DNA from: an uncultured Campylobacter sp.
GTDB taxonomy: Bacteria; Campylobacterota; Campylobacteria; Campylobacterales; Campylobacteraceae
DNA: 5,218 nucleotides
Reading direction: 5' to 3'
NCBI RefSeq assembly: GCF_905373215.1
Contig: NZ_CAJPRT010000043.1
Coordinates: 1 to 5,218, forward strand
In this document: positions 1 through 5,218 of the stretch, piece after piece
How positions within the stretch are numbered: the first letter of the stretch is position 1
Layout of the letters: each line of letters opens with the position of its first letter
Notes under the pieces: generated by a model
Databases searched by the model: none
Seen by the model: only the letters and a program-made list of their open reading frames with translations
Told to the model about the DNA's origin: nothing
Translations under genes and position numbers: made by a program

Positions 1-743
1 CGTTTAGTATAGACGCAGCCGATATCGAAAAGATGAAACTAAATTTCGACAAGCGCAGCCTAGATATAGTGATCGACTACGAGCACCAAACTTTAAGCGG
101 AGAGATAGCGCCCGCGGCAGGCTGGGTAAAAGAGCTTTTTATAAAAGACGGCGCGCTTTACGGGCGCGTAAGTTGGACGGCCAAAGCAAAAGAATTCATC
201 AAAAACGGCGAATATAAATATCTTAGCCCGGTTTACGACTTTATGGGCGTAGACGAAAAAACCGGAGCTTGGCAGGGCTGCACGTTGCACTCCGCGGCGC
301 TAACCAATAAGCCGTTTTTAGATGAACTCGGAGAAGTAAGAGCGAATAAAAATTTCACAAAGGAGACGAACATGGATGATGCGAAAAATCCAAAAGGCGA
401 GCCGCAGGCTCAGGCTGCTACGCAAAGCGGCGCGAGCTATGAGGCTCGGATAGTCGAGCTTAAAAATCAGCTTGACGCCTCTAAACAAGAGGTCGCTACT
501 CTAAAAGAGCAACTAGCTCAAAGCGCGGTAGACACGGCTATTGTCGCAAATAAGCTGCAAGAAAGTCAAAAGCAGTGGGCGCTTAGCTACGCAAAGGCCG
601 ATTTAAACGGCTTTAACGAGTTTTTAAAAGGCGTTATGCCGCCGCAACAAAAAACGAGCATACCGAGTAACGATATGTTTGCCAACAAAAGCCGATCGGA
701 CGCAGAAATAGACGTCGTTAAATTTGCATTAGGAGGAGAATAA
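1..743 (+). CDS. Mu gpI-like prohead protease with C-terminal scaffold domain (5' partial)
   Basis: Phage-encoded protease expected to mature the prohead by cleaving scaffold and itself. The reading frame is open from base 3 through the window edge. The ATG at 33 is probably internal, because the ten codons before it (FSIDAADIEK) fit the family's N-terminal region, so the true start lies upstream. Numbering from that Met, conserved Mu gpI-like blocks are DYEHQT (15-20), PAAGWV (27-32), SWTAKA (47-52), YLSPVYDF (63-70) and AALTNKP (88-94). H18 and S65 are plausible catalytic residues, by inference. From about residue 114 the protein becomes polar, with heptad-spaced hydrophobics at I140, L143, L147, V154, L157 and L161, which suggests a coiled-coil scaffold part. 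It ends one base before the decoration gene, whose AGGAGGAG ribosome site (731-738) lies inside this gene's last codons. Family call is firm; the exact catalytic mechanism is not. Confidence 0.88.
   Translation, partial: FSIDAADIEKMKLNFDKRSLDIVIDYEHQTLSGEIAPAAGWVKELFIKDGALYGRVSWTAKAKEFIKNGEYKYLSPVYDFMGVDEKTGAWQGCTLHSAALTNKPFLDELGEVRANKNFTKETNMDDAKNPKGEPQAQAATQSGASYEARIVELKNQLDASKQEVATLKEQLAQSAVDTAIVANKLQESQKQWALSYAKADLNGFNEFLKGVMPPQQKTSIPSNDMFANKSRSDAEIDVVKFALGGE
359..365 (+). promoter_or_regulatory. Internal ribosome binding site for scaffold start
   Basis: AAAGGAG lies six bases before the in-frame ATG at 372, within the protease coding sequence. It encodes T-K-E there, so it could be partly a coding coincidence. 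However, it falls exactly at the junction between the conserved protease domain and the low-complexity scaffold region, where an internal start would be expected. Confidence 0.7.
372..743 (+). CDS. Probable internal in-frame scaffold protein (Mu Z / lambda Nu3 type)
   Basis: An in-frame ATG inside the protease gene would yield a 123-residue protein starting MDDAKNPKGEP. It is preceded by AAAGGAG at 359-365 with a 6-nt spacer, as good a ribosome site as those of the capsid genes downstream. The product has an Ala/Gln-rich N-terminus, a coiled-coil-like stretch (roughly its residues 23-50) and a polar tail, with none of the protease motifs. Mu gene I contains Z, and lambda C contains Nu3, as in-frame C-terminal scaffolds, and this layout matches both. 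Such a protein would fill the prohead interior and guide assembly of the major capsid protein encoded two genes downstream, then be removed by the protease. Separate translation is inferred from the site and the precedent; the scaffold role of this part of the polypeptide is likely either way. Confidence 0.7.
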   Translation: MDDAKNPKGEPQAQAATQSGASYEARIVELKNQLDASKQEVATLKEQLAQSAVDTAIVANKLQESQKQWALSYAKADLNGFNEFLKGVMPPQQKTSIPSNDMFANKSRSDAEIDVVKFALGGE

Positions 744-744
744 A

Positions 745-1071
745 ATGCCTAACGAACAAAAAAAGCCAAAGACCATCGGAGACGTGGTCGTAAACAAGGT
801 GCTCGGCATTAACGCCAAAGTAGAGACCACTAAGGCCCTAGAGTGCGGAGCCGTGCTGTTTAGTATTAACGGCGGCGAGAGTTTTGCAGCCGTAACTAGC
901 GACAACCAAACTACGACCATCGCAAACGCACAGGCGGTATTCGGCGTGCTATGCGACAACGTAGAGGCCACCAAAGAAGCCGACGTGCTGGTGCTTGGCG
1001 AGGTAATGCTGGAAGGCGCCGCCGCGGAGCTAAAAACAGCACTATTCAAACAAAAAATTATAGTGAGATAA
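745..1071 (+). CDS. Capsid decoration protein, lambda gpD-like
   Basis: Small (108 aa) soluble protein with no signal peptide or membrane segment. It resembles the lambda head decoration protein D family, trimers of which bind the expanded capsid surface and stabilise it. Visible family-like features are the GAVL turn (35-38), the AVFGVLCDNVEA strand region (64-75, comparable to AVGILAVAADQ in lambda gpD), the VLVLGEV strand (81-87) and a C-terminal stretch ending in IIVR (105-108), like the hydrophobic end of gpD. Length is close to lambda gpD (110 aa). It starts one base after the protease stop with a strong AGGAGGAG site six bases upstream, and the major capsid gene follows after ten bases. 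The protease/scaffold, D, E order is the same as lambda C/Nu3-D-E, which supports the call. Sequence similarity judged by eye is weak, so position carries much of the weight. Confidence 0.65.
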   Translation: MPNEQKKPKTIGDVVVNKVLGINAKVETTKALECGAVLFSINGGESFAAVTSDNQTTTIANAQAVFGVLCDNVEATKEADVLVLGEVMLEGAAAELKTALFKQKIIVR

Positions 1072-1081
1072 GGAGATAAAA

Positions 1082-2050
1082 ATGGATGAACTTTTAAAAA
1101 AATTTACGGTCGAGGCGATGACTGAGATCATAAATCAGACTAAGACCGATCAAAGTTTCATAACGGATACGTTTTTCAAAAAATGGACTCCGACGCTTTC
1201 CAATACCCATAACATTATCATCGAAAAAGGCGCGGGCGTAATCCTTGAAAGCGTTAGCGAAAATGGAGAGCACTTGGTGACGAAAAATCCCGACCAAACT
1301 ATCATCTCCGTACCGCTTCCTCGCTTCCCGCAGTATGATACGCTCCCGGCTAGCGAGATGAATTTGCTAAGAACGCTCAATACTCAAAGCGAGCAGCTTA
1401 AATCATTGTCTGCGGCTATCGGCAAAAAACTAGCTAGCCAAAAGAGCAATATCACCAATACGGTAGAGTATATGGCCATAGGCGCTATTTTTGGCAAGGT
1501 AATGGACGGCAAAGGAAAGGTACTGTTTGAGCTCAGCGCAAACAGAAAAGAGATAACTATCACAAATGCGACTAAGTTATTGGATTTGCTAAGCGATATC
1601 GAAGCCGCTCAAAAAGAGGTGTTAGGCATCGCAAAGCCATATATAGCGCTAGTAACGAGAGAGCTTTTTAGCGAGCTGCTTAAACTGGCCGAAGCCCAGG
1701 AGCTTCTAAAGCTAAAATCCTGCGAAGTCGTCGACAGTAACGGAGTTTTAACTCTTAAACTTTTCGGCAAGACCTTTATGCCTTACGATGCCTCGTACAA
1801 AAACACGAAAGGCAGAGATACGAGCTACATGAGCGGCAAAAAAGGCGTAGTAGTGCCTTTGATGGACGACATCTTTGAGGTAGTTTATACAAGAGCAAAC
1901 CATACGTCTGCCATCGGAAAGGCTCCGACGAAATTCTTCGCTGCGGCTCCGGAGGTGCTCGACAAAGGTATGGGCTGGGGCATTGTTAGCGAAAGCAGAC
2001 CGCTTCCGATCTGCAATAGGCTTGACGCGATAGTCGAACTGAAAATGTGA
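1082..2050 (+). CDS. Major capsid protein, lambda gpE-like
   Basis: Main shell protein of the phage head (322 aa, close to the 341 aa of lambda gpE), expected to have the HK97 fold. Family-like features, in order: an N-terminal TDTFFKKWTPTLSNTHNIIIEKG segment region (28-50, matching the 'FF...T.....I.I..G' pattern of capsid family E); a charged helix-rich stretch (86-122); YMAIGAIFGKV (130-140); G-KVLFELS (145-152); a domain containing LLDLLSDIEAA (167-176); and a C-terminal VVVPL...FEVVYTRA (256-272) followed by SESRPLPI (303-310), close to the 'S.PLP' ending common in gpE homologues. It does not resemble Mu gpT. Start choice is supported by AAGGAG (1070-1075) with a six-base spacer. The stop codon is part of a perfect hairpin that follows. 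It is probably the most strongly expressed gene here. Confidence 0.8.
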   Translation: MDELLKKFTVEAMTEIINQTKTDQSFITDTFFKKWTPTLSNTHNIIIEKGAGVILESVSENGEHLVTKNPDQTIISVPLPRFPQYDTLPASEMNLLRTLNTQSEQLKSLSAAIGKKLASQKSNITNTVEYMAIGAIFGKVMDGKGKVLFELSANRKEITITNATKLLDLLSDIEAAQKEVLGIAKPYIALVTRELFSELLKLAEAQELLKLKSCEVVDSNGVLTLKLFGKTFMPYDASYKNTKGRDTSYMSGKKGVVVPLMDDIFEVVYTRANHTSAIGKAPTKFFAAAPEVLDKGMGWGIVSESRPLPICNRLDAIVELKM

Positions 2051-2080
2051 TTTAAAAGGGCTCTAAGCCCTTTTAAATCA
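2048..2080 (+). terminator. Perfect 15-bp hairpin at end of capsid gene, terminator-like
   Basis: Arms 2048-2062 and 2066-2080 are exact reverse complements with a 3-base CTA loop, and the left arm includes the capsid TGA stop. The core GGGCT/AGCCC is followed by TTTT (2071-2074), which can act as a short U-tract if the outer AT pairs are discounted. The sequence after the full stem is A-rich, with no long T-run, so it may instead protect the 3' end of the capsid mRNA or attenuate transcription. Being symmetric, it could work on either strand. Confidence 0.6.
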
Positions 2081-2102
2081 AAAACGACCAAAGATACGAG
2101 AA

Positions 2103-2182
2103 AAATATTTTAAACGTTTTAACGCGCTTTTAACGCTCGCTAAAAGCTAATAACGAATACGGTCAAAAGGTTTAAAATATTT
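2103..2182 (+). repeat. 13-bp perfect inverted repeat flanking a 54-base spacer
   Basis: AAATATTTTAAAC at 2103-2115 is the exact reverse complement of GTTTAAAATATTT at 2170-2182. Both arms lie in the only non-coding gap, and the right arm ends directly against the GGAG ribosome site (2183-2186) of the gp36-like gene. Possible roles are an operator, a long-range RNA stem limiting translation of the packaging block, or a relic of recombination. The arms are AT-rich, so the pairing would be weak as RNA. The repeat is seen directly; any function is inference. Confidence 0.6.
2117..2147 (+). repeat. Nested direct repeat and small hairpin between the inverted-repeat arms
   Basis: TTTTAACGC occurs twice, at 2117-2125 and 2128-2136, an 11-base spacing close to one DNA helical turn. 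The second copy overlaps a 7-bp hairpin, GCTTTTA (2126-2132) pairing with TAAAAGC (2141-2147) across an 8-base loop. Tandem sites one turn apart could bind a regulator on one DNA face, but no regulator is visible here and the motifs are short. Confidence 0.4.
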
Positions 2183-2194
2183 GGAGACAAAATA

Positions 2195-2593
2195 ATGGTT
2201 TTAACAAACGAGGATCTACTAAAAGAAGTTTCTACTAGAGAGCTGCAAGAGCTCAGCGACTTTGAAGGAAGCGGCGCCGTTAATCAAAGCGTCATAGACG
2301 ATAGCGTAAACGATGCCTTGGCTTATATCTCCTCTTTCATCAAACTTCCGCAAAACCCTACGCCGCTATTAAAAGACATCGGCGTAAATTTGACTATTAT
2401 CGAGCTCAAAAAGCGCAACAACTTCCCCAAAGAGGCGCTGAATGAGCAGATAGAAAAGACGGACGCTCTGCTTTTGAAGATGGCTAGCAAGAAGCTTCCG
2501 AGCCAAATAGAAGACGATAGTGCGCCCAGGCTCGGCATAAGAGCGTTTAGGCACGGCGAGAAAAAAATGGACTTAAAGGATTTAAATGGCTGA
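2195..2593 (+). CDS. Mu gp36-like head-tail connector / head completion protein (DUF1320)
   Basis: A 132-residue soluble protein of the Mu gp36 (DUF1320) type, thought to sit at the portal vertex as an adaptor or head-completion protein. The pattern matches: an N-terminal LTNEDLLKEVSTRELQELSD helix pair (3-22), a short Gly loop, VIDDSVNDALAYISSFIKLP (33-52) corresponding to the family's 'I..al.dA...I.syl..lP', then LLKDIGVNLTIIELKKRN (58-75) and a charged C-terminal tail. A GGAG site (2183-2186) lies eight bases upstream of the ATG. It is the first gene after the structured gap, and its last eight bases overlap the small terminase gene. In Mu, gp36 follows the major head gene, so its place right after the capsid gene agrees with Mu even though the capsid gene itself is lambda-like. 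Function is known only by family. Confidence 0.8.
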   Translation: MVLTNEDLLKEVSTRELQELSDFEGSGAVNQSVIDDSVNDALAYISSFIKLPQNPTPLLKDIGVNLTIIELKKRNNFPKEALNEQIEKTDALLLKMASKKLPSQIEDDSAPRLGIRAFRHGEKKMDLKDLNG

Positions 2594-3071
2594 GAAACCA
2601 AATATAAAAGAGCTTGCTAAGGAGCTTTATCTAAAAGGCTTCAGCCTTGAGCGCATAGCCGAAATTTTAAACAAAAACGTAAAAACCATAAAAAACTACA
2701 AATCTCAAAACGGCGACTGGGACGAGCTTAAAGCCGCAAGCTATCTAAATAAAAGCGGCGAAGATAAACAGAACATCTATCAAAATTTTATCGAAGAGAT
2801 GCGCCTGGCCGTAAAAGATATAAGAGAGAGCGAACTGCCCGCAGGCAAAAAGGCCGAGGCGCTTTCAAAGATAGGCGATAGCTTCGTTAAGATGACCAAA
2901 GTTGCAAGCTACGAAAATCCGGCGGCATACCGCTTAAGCATCGCCAAAAAGGTCATTATGCTTGTGGTGGATAAATTCAAGGACGACGAGAACAAAGAGT
3001 GCATCAAGAAGTTAGTCGAGCTCATCGAGAGCGAGAAGTTCGTCAAAGCTATCGAAGAGCTCGACGTTTAG
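2586..3071 (+). CDS. Small terminase subunit, Mu gp27-like (DUF1804)
   Basis: DNA-recognition subunit of the packaging motor (161 aa). Residues 8-41 form a helix-turn-helix (ELAKELYLKGFSLERIAEIL, then NKNVKTIKNYKS), followed by GDWDELKAA (43-51), the DUF1804 signature 'GDDWD..R.A'. A helical region follows, with KKAEALSKIGDSFVKMTKVA (88-107), corresponding to the family's 'KV..L..L.DSF.K', then NPAAYRLSIAKKV (111-123) and a charged C-terminal helix likely used for oligomer or partner contacts. Start: ATG overlapping the gp36 end by eight bases, with AAAGGA (2575-2580) five bases upstream. In Mu, gp27 directly precedes the large terminase, as here. Family assignment is confident. The DNA site recognised is not visible; Mu-type phages package from the phage end into host DNA rather than from a cos site. 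Confidence 0.87.
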   Translation: MAEKPNIKELAKELYLKGFSLERIAEILNKNVKTIKNYKSQNGDWDELKAASYLNKSGEDKQNIYQNFIEEMRLAVKDIRESELPAGKKAEALSKIGDSFVKMTKVASYENPAAYRLSIAKKVIMLVVDKFKDDENKECIKKLVELIESEKFVKAIEELDV

Positions 3072-3079
3072 GATGACGC

Positions 3080-4723
3080 ATGCTTTTTTCAAGAGATGAG
3101 CTAGATAGCTTCCTAGAAGACAGTAGAGAAACGCACAAGCAAGCCGGCGCCGTAGAACCCGAGCTTAGCAAGCTAACGCGCAAAGACTTTTACGGCTGGC
3201 TAGAGGAGCTTAGCGGCGAGCTAAAAGAGCAGATACATCTAAATAGCCCCCTATCCCCCAAAGATAGATCCGCAAGAGTAAAACGCGCCGAGCGCGATTT
3301 TATGTTTTTTGCAAGGACTTATTTCCCGCACTATTTTAGCATTAGTAGCTCTTGCGCGCTTCACGAGGACCTAGCGCAGATTTTTGAAGCTATGACGCAA
3401 AACGCAAGCGGAGACAAATACGCCCGCGCCGCGCCGCGCGGTCATGCAAAGACCACGTACTGCTCGCAGCTTCTCCCGCTTTGGTGTATTTGTTTTAACA
3501 AGAAGCGCTTCATCGTCGAAATTTCAGACGCCGTGGAGCTAGTCGAGGGGTGCTTGGAGGCGATAAAAGCCGAGCTTGAGGATAATGCAAATTTAAAAAT
3601 GGACTTCCCGCACGTTTGCGGCGCAAGCAAGAACTGGAAGATAGGCGAGTTCGTCTCTAAAAACGGAGTTAAGCTTAAGGCGTTTGGCTCGGGCAAAAGA
3701 CTGCGCGGCGTAAAATTCGGCGTTTATCGCCCCGATCTAGTAGTCCTAGACGACCTGGAAAACGATACTAACGTACGCAGTAAAGAGCAGCGCGACAAGC
3801 TCGAGGAGTGGCTAGACGAAGCGGTTTTAAATTTGGGCAGCGTAGACGGTAGCCTAGACGTTCTTTACATAGGCACCGTACTTCACGCCGATAGCGTGCT
3901 GGCGCGAAAGTTAAAACTTAAATTTTGGAATGCCAAGAAATATCAAAGCATCGTAAATTTCCCAAAGCGAATGGATCTGTGGGAGAGATGGGCAGAGCTT
4001 TATAAAAATATATCCAAAGAGGCTAGCGAAACGTTTTATCTAAAAAACAAAGCCCTTATGAATGAGGGTTCTCGGGTGCTTTGGGAGGATGCGCTACCGA
4101 TTTTAAAACTCATGCAAAAGCGCGCCGAGAACCTAAAATCATTCAACAAAGAGCAGCAAAACGATCCTAGAAACGAGACTCAAATTTTCACCAAAGAGAG
4201 TATGCATTTTTACCGCGAGCTTCCGAGGTGCGATTACTTCGTGATGTATATCGACCCGGCAGGCGAAAAGAAAAAGAGCGACTATACGGCCATAACGGTG
4301 CTAGGAGTGAGCAAGGCAGAAGCCAAGATCTACGTAGCAGAAAGCATAGTAGAGGTCATGAAGACCAAAAAGACCATCAAAGAGATCATTAGGCTTAATC
4401 AGCTCTATAAATGCCGTATTTGCGCGATAGAGAGCAACGGCGGGCAGGAGTTTTTTAGAGGCTGGATCAGAGAAAAGGCCTTTGAGATAGGCGTTAAACT
4501 ACCTTTAAAAGGCGTGAATAATACCGCAAGCAAAGGGCAAAGAATAGAGGAGCTTGAAGTGCCTATAGAGGACGGCGAAATACTCTTTCATCAAAGCCAA
4601 AGCCTGCTTATCGAGCAGCTTACGGAGTATCCCGAAGCCAAGCACGACGACGCGCCCGACAGCTTAGCGGGCGCATACGACCTAACGAAACTAAAAAAGA
4701 AAGTAAAAAGGCGCACGAGATGA
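3080..4723 (+). CDS. Large terminase subunit (packaging ATPase and nuclease)
   Basis: Motor protein that translocates DNA into the prohead and cuts it (547 aa). The ATPase half has a Walker A variant APRGHAKTT (118-126, K124), Walker B VVLDDLE (221-227, acidic pair D224/D225, likely catalytic E227) and a coupling motif YIGT (263-266). The nuclease half has RNase H-like acidic residues in MYIDPAG (D392), AIESNGG (E451) and KHDDAPDSLAG (D523, D524, D527), so both activities look intact. GSGKRLRGVKFGVYRPDLVVLDD (204-225) is the 'RG....RPDLI.LDD' block seen in the psiM2 ORF9-type terminase family (TIGR01630), to which Mu gp28-like proteins are related. The C-terminus is basic (KLKKKVKRRTR), perhaps for portal or DNA contact. 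Start: ATG after TAGGA with a short spacer; the earlier ATG at 3073 is out of frame. Its TGA overlaps the portal ATG. Confidence 0.93.
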   Translation: MLFSRDELDSFLEDSRETHKQAGAVEPELSKLTRKDFYGWLEELSGELKEQIHLNSPLSPKDRSARVKRAERDFMFFARTYFPHYFSISSSCALHEDLAQIFEAMTQNASGDKYARAAPRGHAKTTYCSQLLPLWCICFNKKRFIVEISDAVELVEGCLEAIKAELEDNANLKMDFPHVCGASKNWKIGEFVSKNGVKLKAFGSGKRLRGVKFGVYRPDLVVLDDLENDTNVRSKEQRDKLEEWLDEAVLNLGSVDGSLDVLYIGTVLHADSVLARKLKLKFWNAKKYQSIVNFPKRMDLWERWAELYKNISKEASETFYLKNKALMNEGSRVLWEDALPILKLMQKRAENLKSFNKEQQNDPRNETQIFTKESMHFYRELPRCDYFVMYIDPAGEKKKSDYTAITVLGVSKAEAKIYVAESIVEVMKTKKTIKEIIRLNQLYKCRICAIESNGGQEFFRGWIREKAFEIGVKLPLKGVNNTASKGQRIEELEVPIEDGEILFHQSQSLLIEQLTEYPEAKHDDAPDSLAGAYDLTKLKKKVKRRTR

Positions 4724-5218
4724 TATTTGACAAATTATTTAAAAATAAATCCGAGCAGCCGCAGCGCAAAAAAGCGGCTATTATCCCTCAAAACGGCACC
4801 TTGATAGATTTGCTGATAAATACGGGAGTTTCCAGCGTCGGCGACGACGATATGGATATGATACTAGCCGATCTTACCGTTACGCAGTGCGACGTGAGCC
4901 GCAAGTCCGTGACCGAGAAAAAAGAGATCCAAATCGTTTGCGACGATGAAAAAATTAAGGACGAATTTAAAAAGATTTTTAACCCCGACGTCGTCAGCCA
5001 AATTTTAGAGACCTACCTTTACGGACTAAACGTATTTGAAGTCAACTACAAAGAAAAAGAAGGGCTTGTATACCCAAGACTCGTGCAGCGCGATTTTAGG
5101 CAATTTGAATTTAACGACGCGGGCGAGTTCGTGTTTAATGCCGGCGGAAGCGAGCAGGCTATTCCGCCTTTAAAAGTTATATATGCATTAAACAGGGCGA
5201 ATTTTAGAAAAGTATACG
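4720..5218 (+). CDS. Portal protein, Mu gp29-like (DUF935), 3' partial
   Basis: The frame is open from the ATG at 4720 to the window end (166 residues), so the gene is cut; DUF935 proteins usually run to about 400-500 aa. The portal is the dodecameric ring through which DNA enters the head and to which the terminase docks. Family features: a basic N-terminus, DDDMDMILADLTVTQCDVSRKS region (42-63, the 'D..i......r..av' block), the IQIVCDDEKIKDEFKKIF region (70-87), ILETYLYGLNVFEVNY (95-110, the family's 'il.a..yG.sv.Ei.w'), and YPRLVQRDFRQFEF (118-131, 'p..l..R.p..F.f'). The start overlaps the terminase stop as ATGA (4720-4723), typical of translational coupling, with AAAAAGG at 4705-4711 as a modest ribosome site. 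Order small terminase, large terminase, portal is the same as Mu gp27-28-29. Confidence 0.85.
   Translation, partial: MIFDKLFKNKSEQPQRKKAAIIPQNGTLIDLLINTGVSSVGDDDMDMILADLTVTQCDVSRKSVTEKKEIQIVCDDEKIKDEFKKIFNPDVVSQILETYLYGLNVFEVNYKEKEGLVYPRLVQRDFRQFEFNDAGEFVFNAGGSEQAIPPLKVIYALNRANFRKVY

Noticed and set aside
2..867. GTTTAGTAT present at both 2-10 and 859-867 as possible repeat
   Set aside because: Only nine bases, both inside coding sequence in different contexts; expected by chance in this composition.
729..1049. 106-codon open frame on the minus strand opposite the decoration gene
   Set aside because: It is rich in Ser, Thr, Ala and Leu, has no recognisable motif, and lies fully opposite a well-supported gene with a strong ribosome site; a shadow frame.
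1082..2050. Mu gpT-type major head protein
   Set aside because: None of the Mu gpT sequence pattern I recall is present; the ending SESRPLPI and the N-terminal pattern fit the lambda gpE family better.
2171..2178. TTTAAAAT as a -10 promoter element for the gp36-like gene
   Set aside because: A start site about seven bases downstream would fall in the ribosome binding site, and no convincing upstream element is seen; the AT-rich arm is better recorded as an inverted repeat.
2561..2567. A7 run near the end of the gp36-like gene as a programmed frameshift site
   Set aside because: Shifting by -1 or +1 gives short extensions that reach stops without joining the small terminase frame.
2323..2601. 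92-codon minus-strand frame opposite the gp36-like gene
   Set aside because: Composition is that of an antisense shadow, and the + strand has a family match and coupled neighbours.
3073..3075. ATG seven bases before the large terminase start
   Set aside because: It is out of frame and meets a stop after eight codons; the ATG at 3080 opens the full conserved protein.
1..5218. A novel defence or accessory cargo system
   Set aside because: Every gene fits a known phage head or packaging family, and no extra cargo gene, CRISPR array or retroelement is visible.

Overview
The window is part of a bacteriophage head-assembly and DNA-packaging cluster, most likely from a Mu-like prophage in a Campylobacter-type epsilonproteobacterium. 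The host guess is inference. It rests on codon style (many TTA/CTA, AAA and AGA codons next to GCG/GGC-rich stretches), frequent AAATTT/TTTAAA words, base composition that looks mid-40% GC by eye (closer to C. showae, C. rectus or C. curvus than to C. jejuni), and the resemblance to Mu-like Campylobacter prophages. All genes are on the + strand and tightly packed. No host genes, tRNAs, integrase, transposase or CRISPR array are visible.

Left half (1-2050), capsid shell block. It opens with the end of a Mu gpI-like prohead protease. An in-frame internal start at 372, with its own strong ribosome binding site, probably gives a separate scaffold protein, as in Mu I/Z and lambda C/Nu3. Next come a small protein resembling lambda head decoration protein D and a major capsid protein resembling lambda gpE rather than Mu gpT.

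Middle (2051-2194), the only real non-coding gap. It holds a 15-bp perfect hairpin overlapping the capsid stop codon (a likely terminator or mRNA-end structure). It also holds a 13-bp perfect inverted repeat whose right arm abuts the next Shine-Dalgarno, plus smaller nested repeats.

Right half (2195-5218), connector, packaging and portal block: a Mu gp36-like (DUF1320) head-completion protein, a Mu gp27-like (DUF1804) small terminase with an N-terminal helix-turn-helix, a large terminase with intact ATPase and nuclease motifs, and the start of a Mu gp29-like (DUF935) portal cut by the window end. Junctions of 8-nt overlap, 8-nt gap and 4-nt ATGA overlap suggest translational coupling.

Together the genes make a working head: scaffold and protease shape the prohead, E and D form the shell, portal and terminase package DNA, and gp36 closes the connector. 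The main points of interest are the mosaic of Mu-type and lambda-type parts, the swapped order of shell and packaging blocks compared with Mu, the gene-within-gene scaffold, and the structured gap between the blocks. I see no sign of a wholly new biological system.
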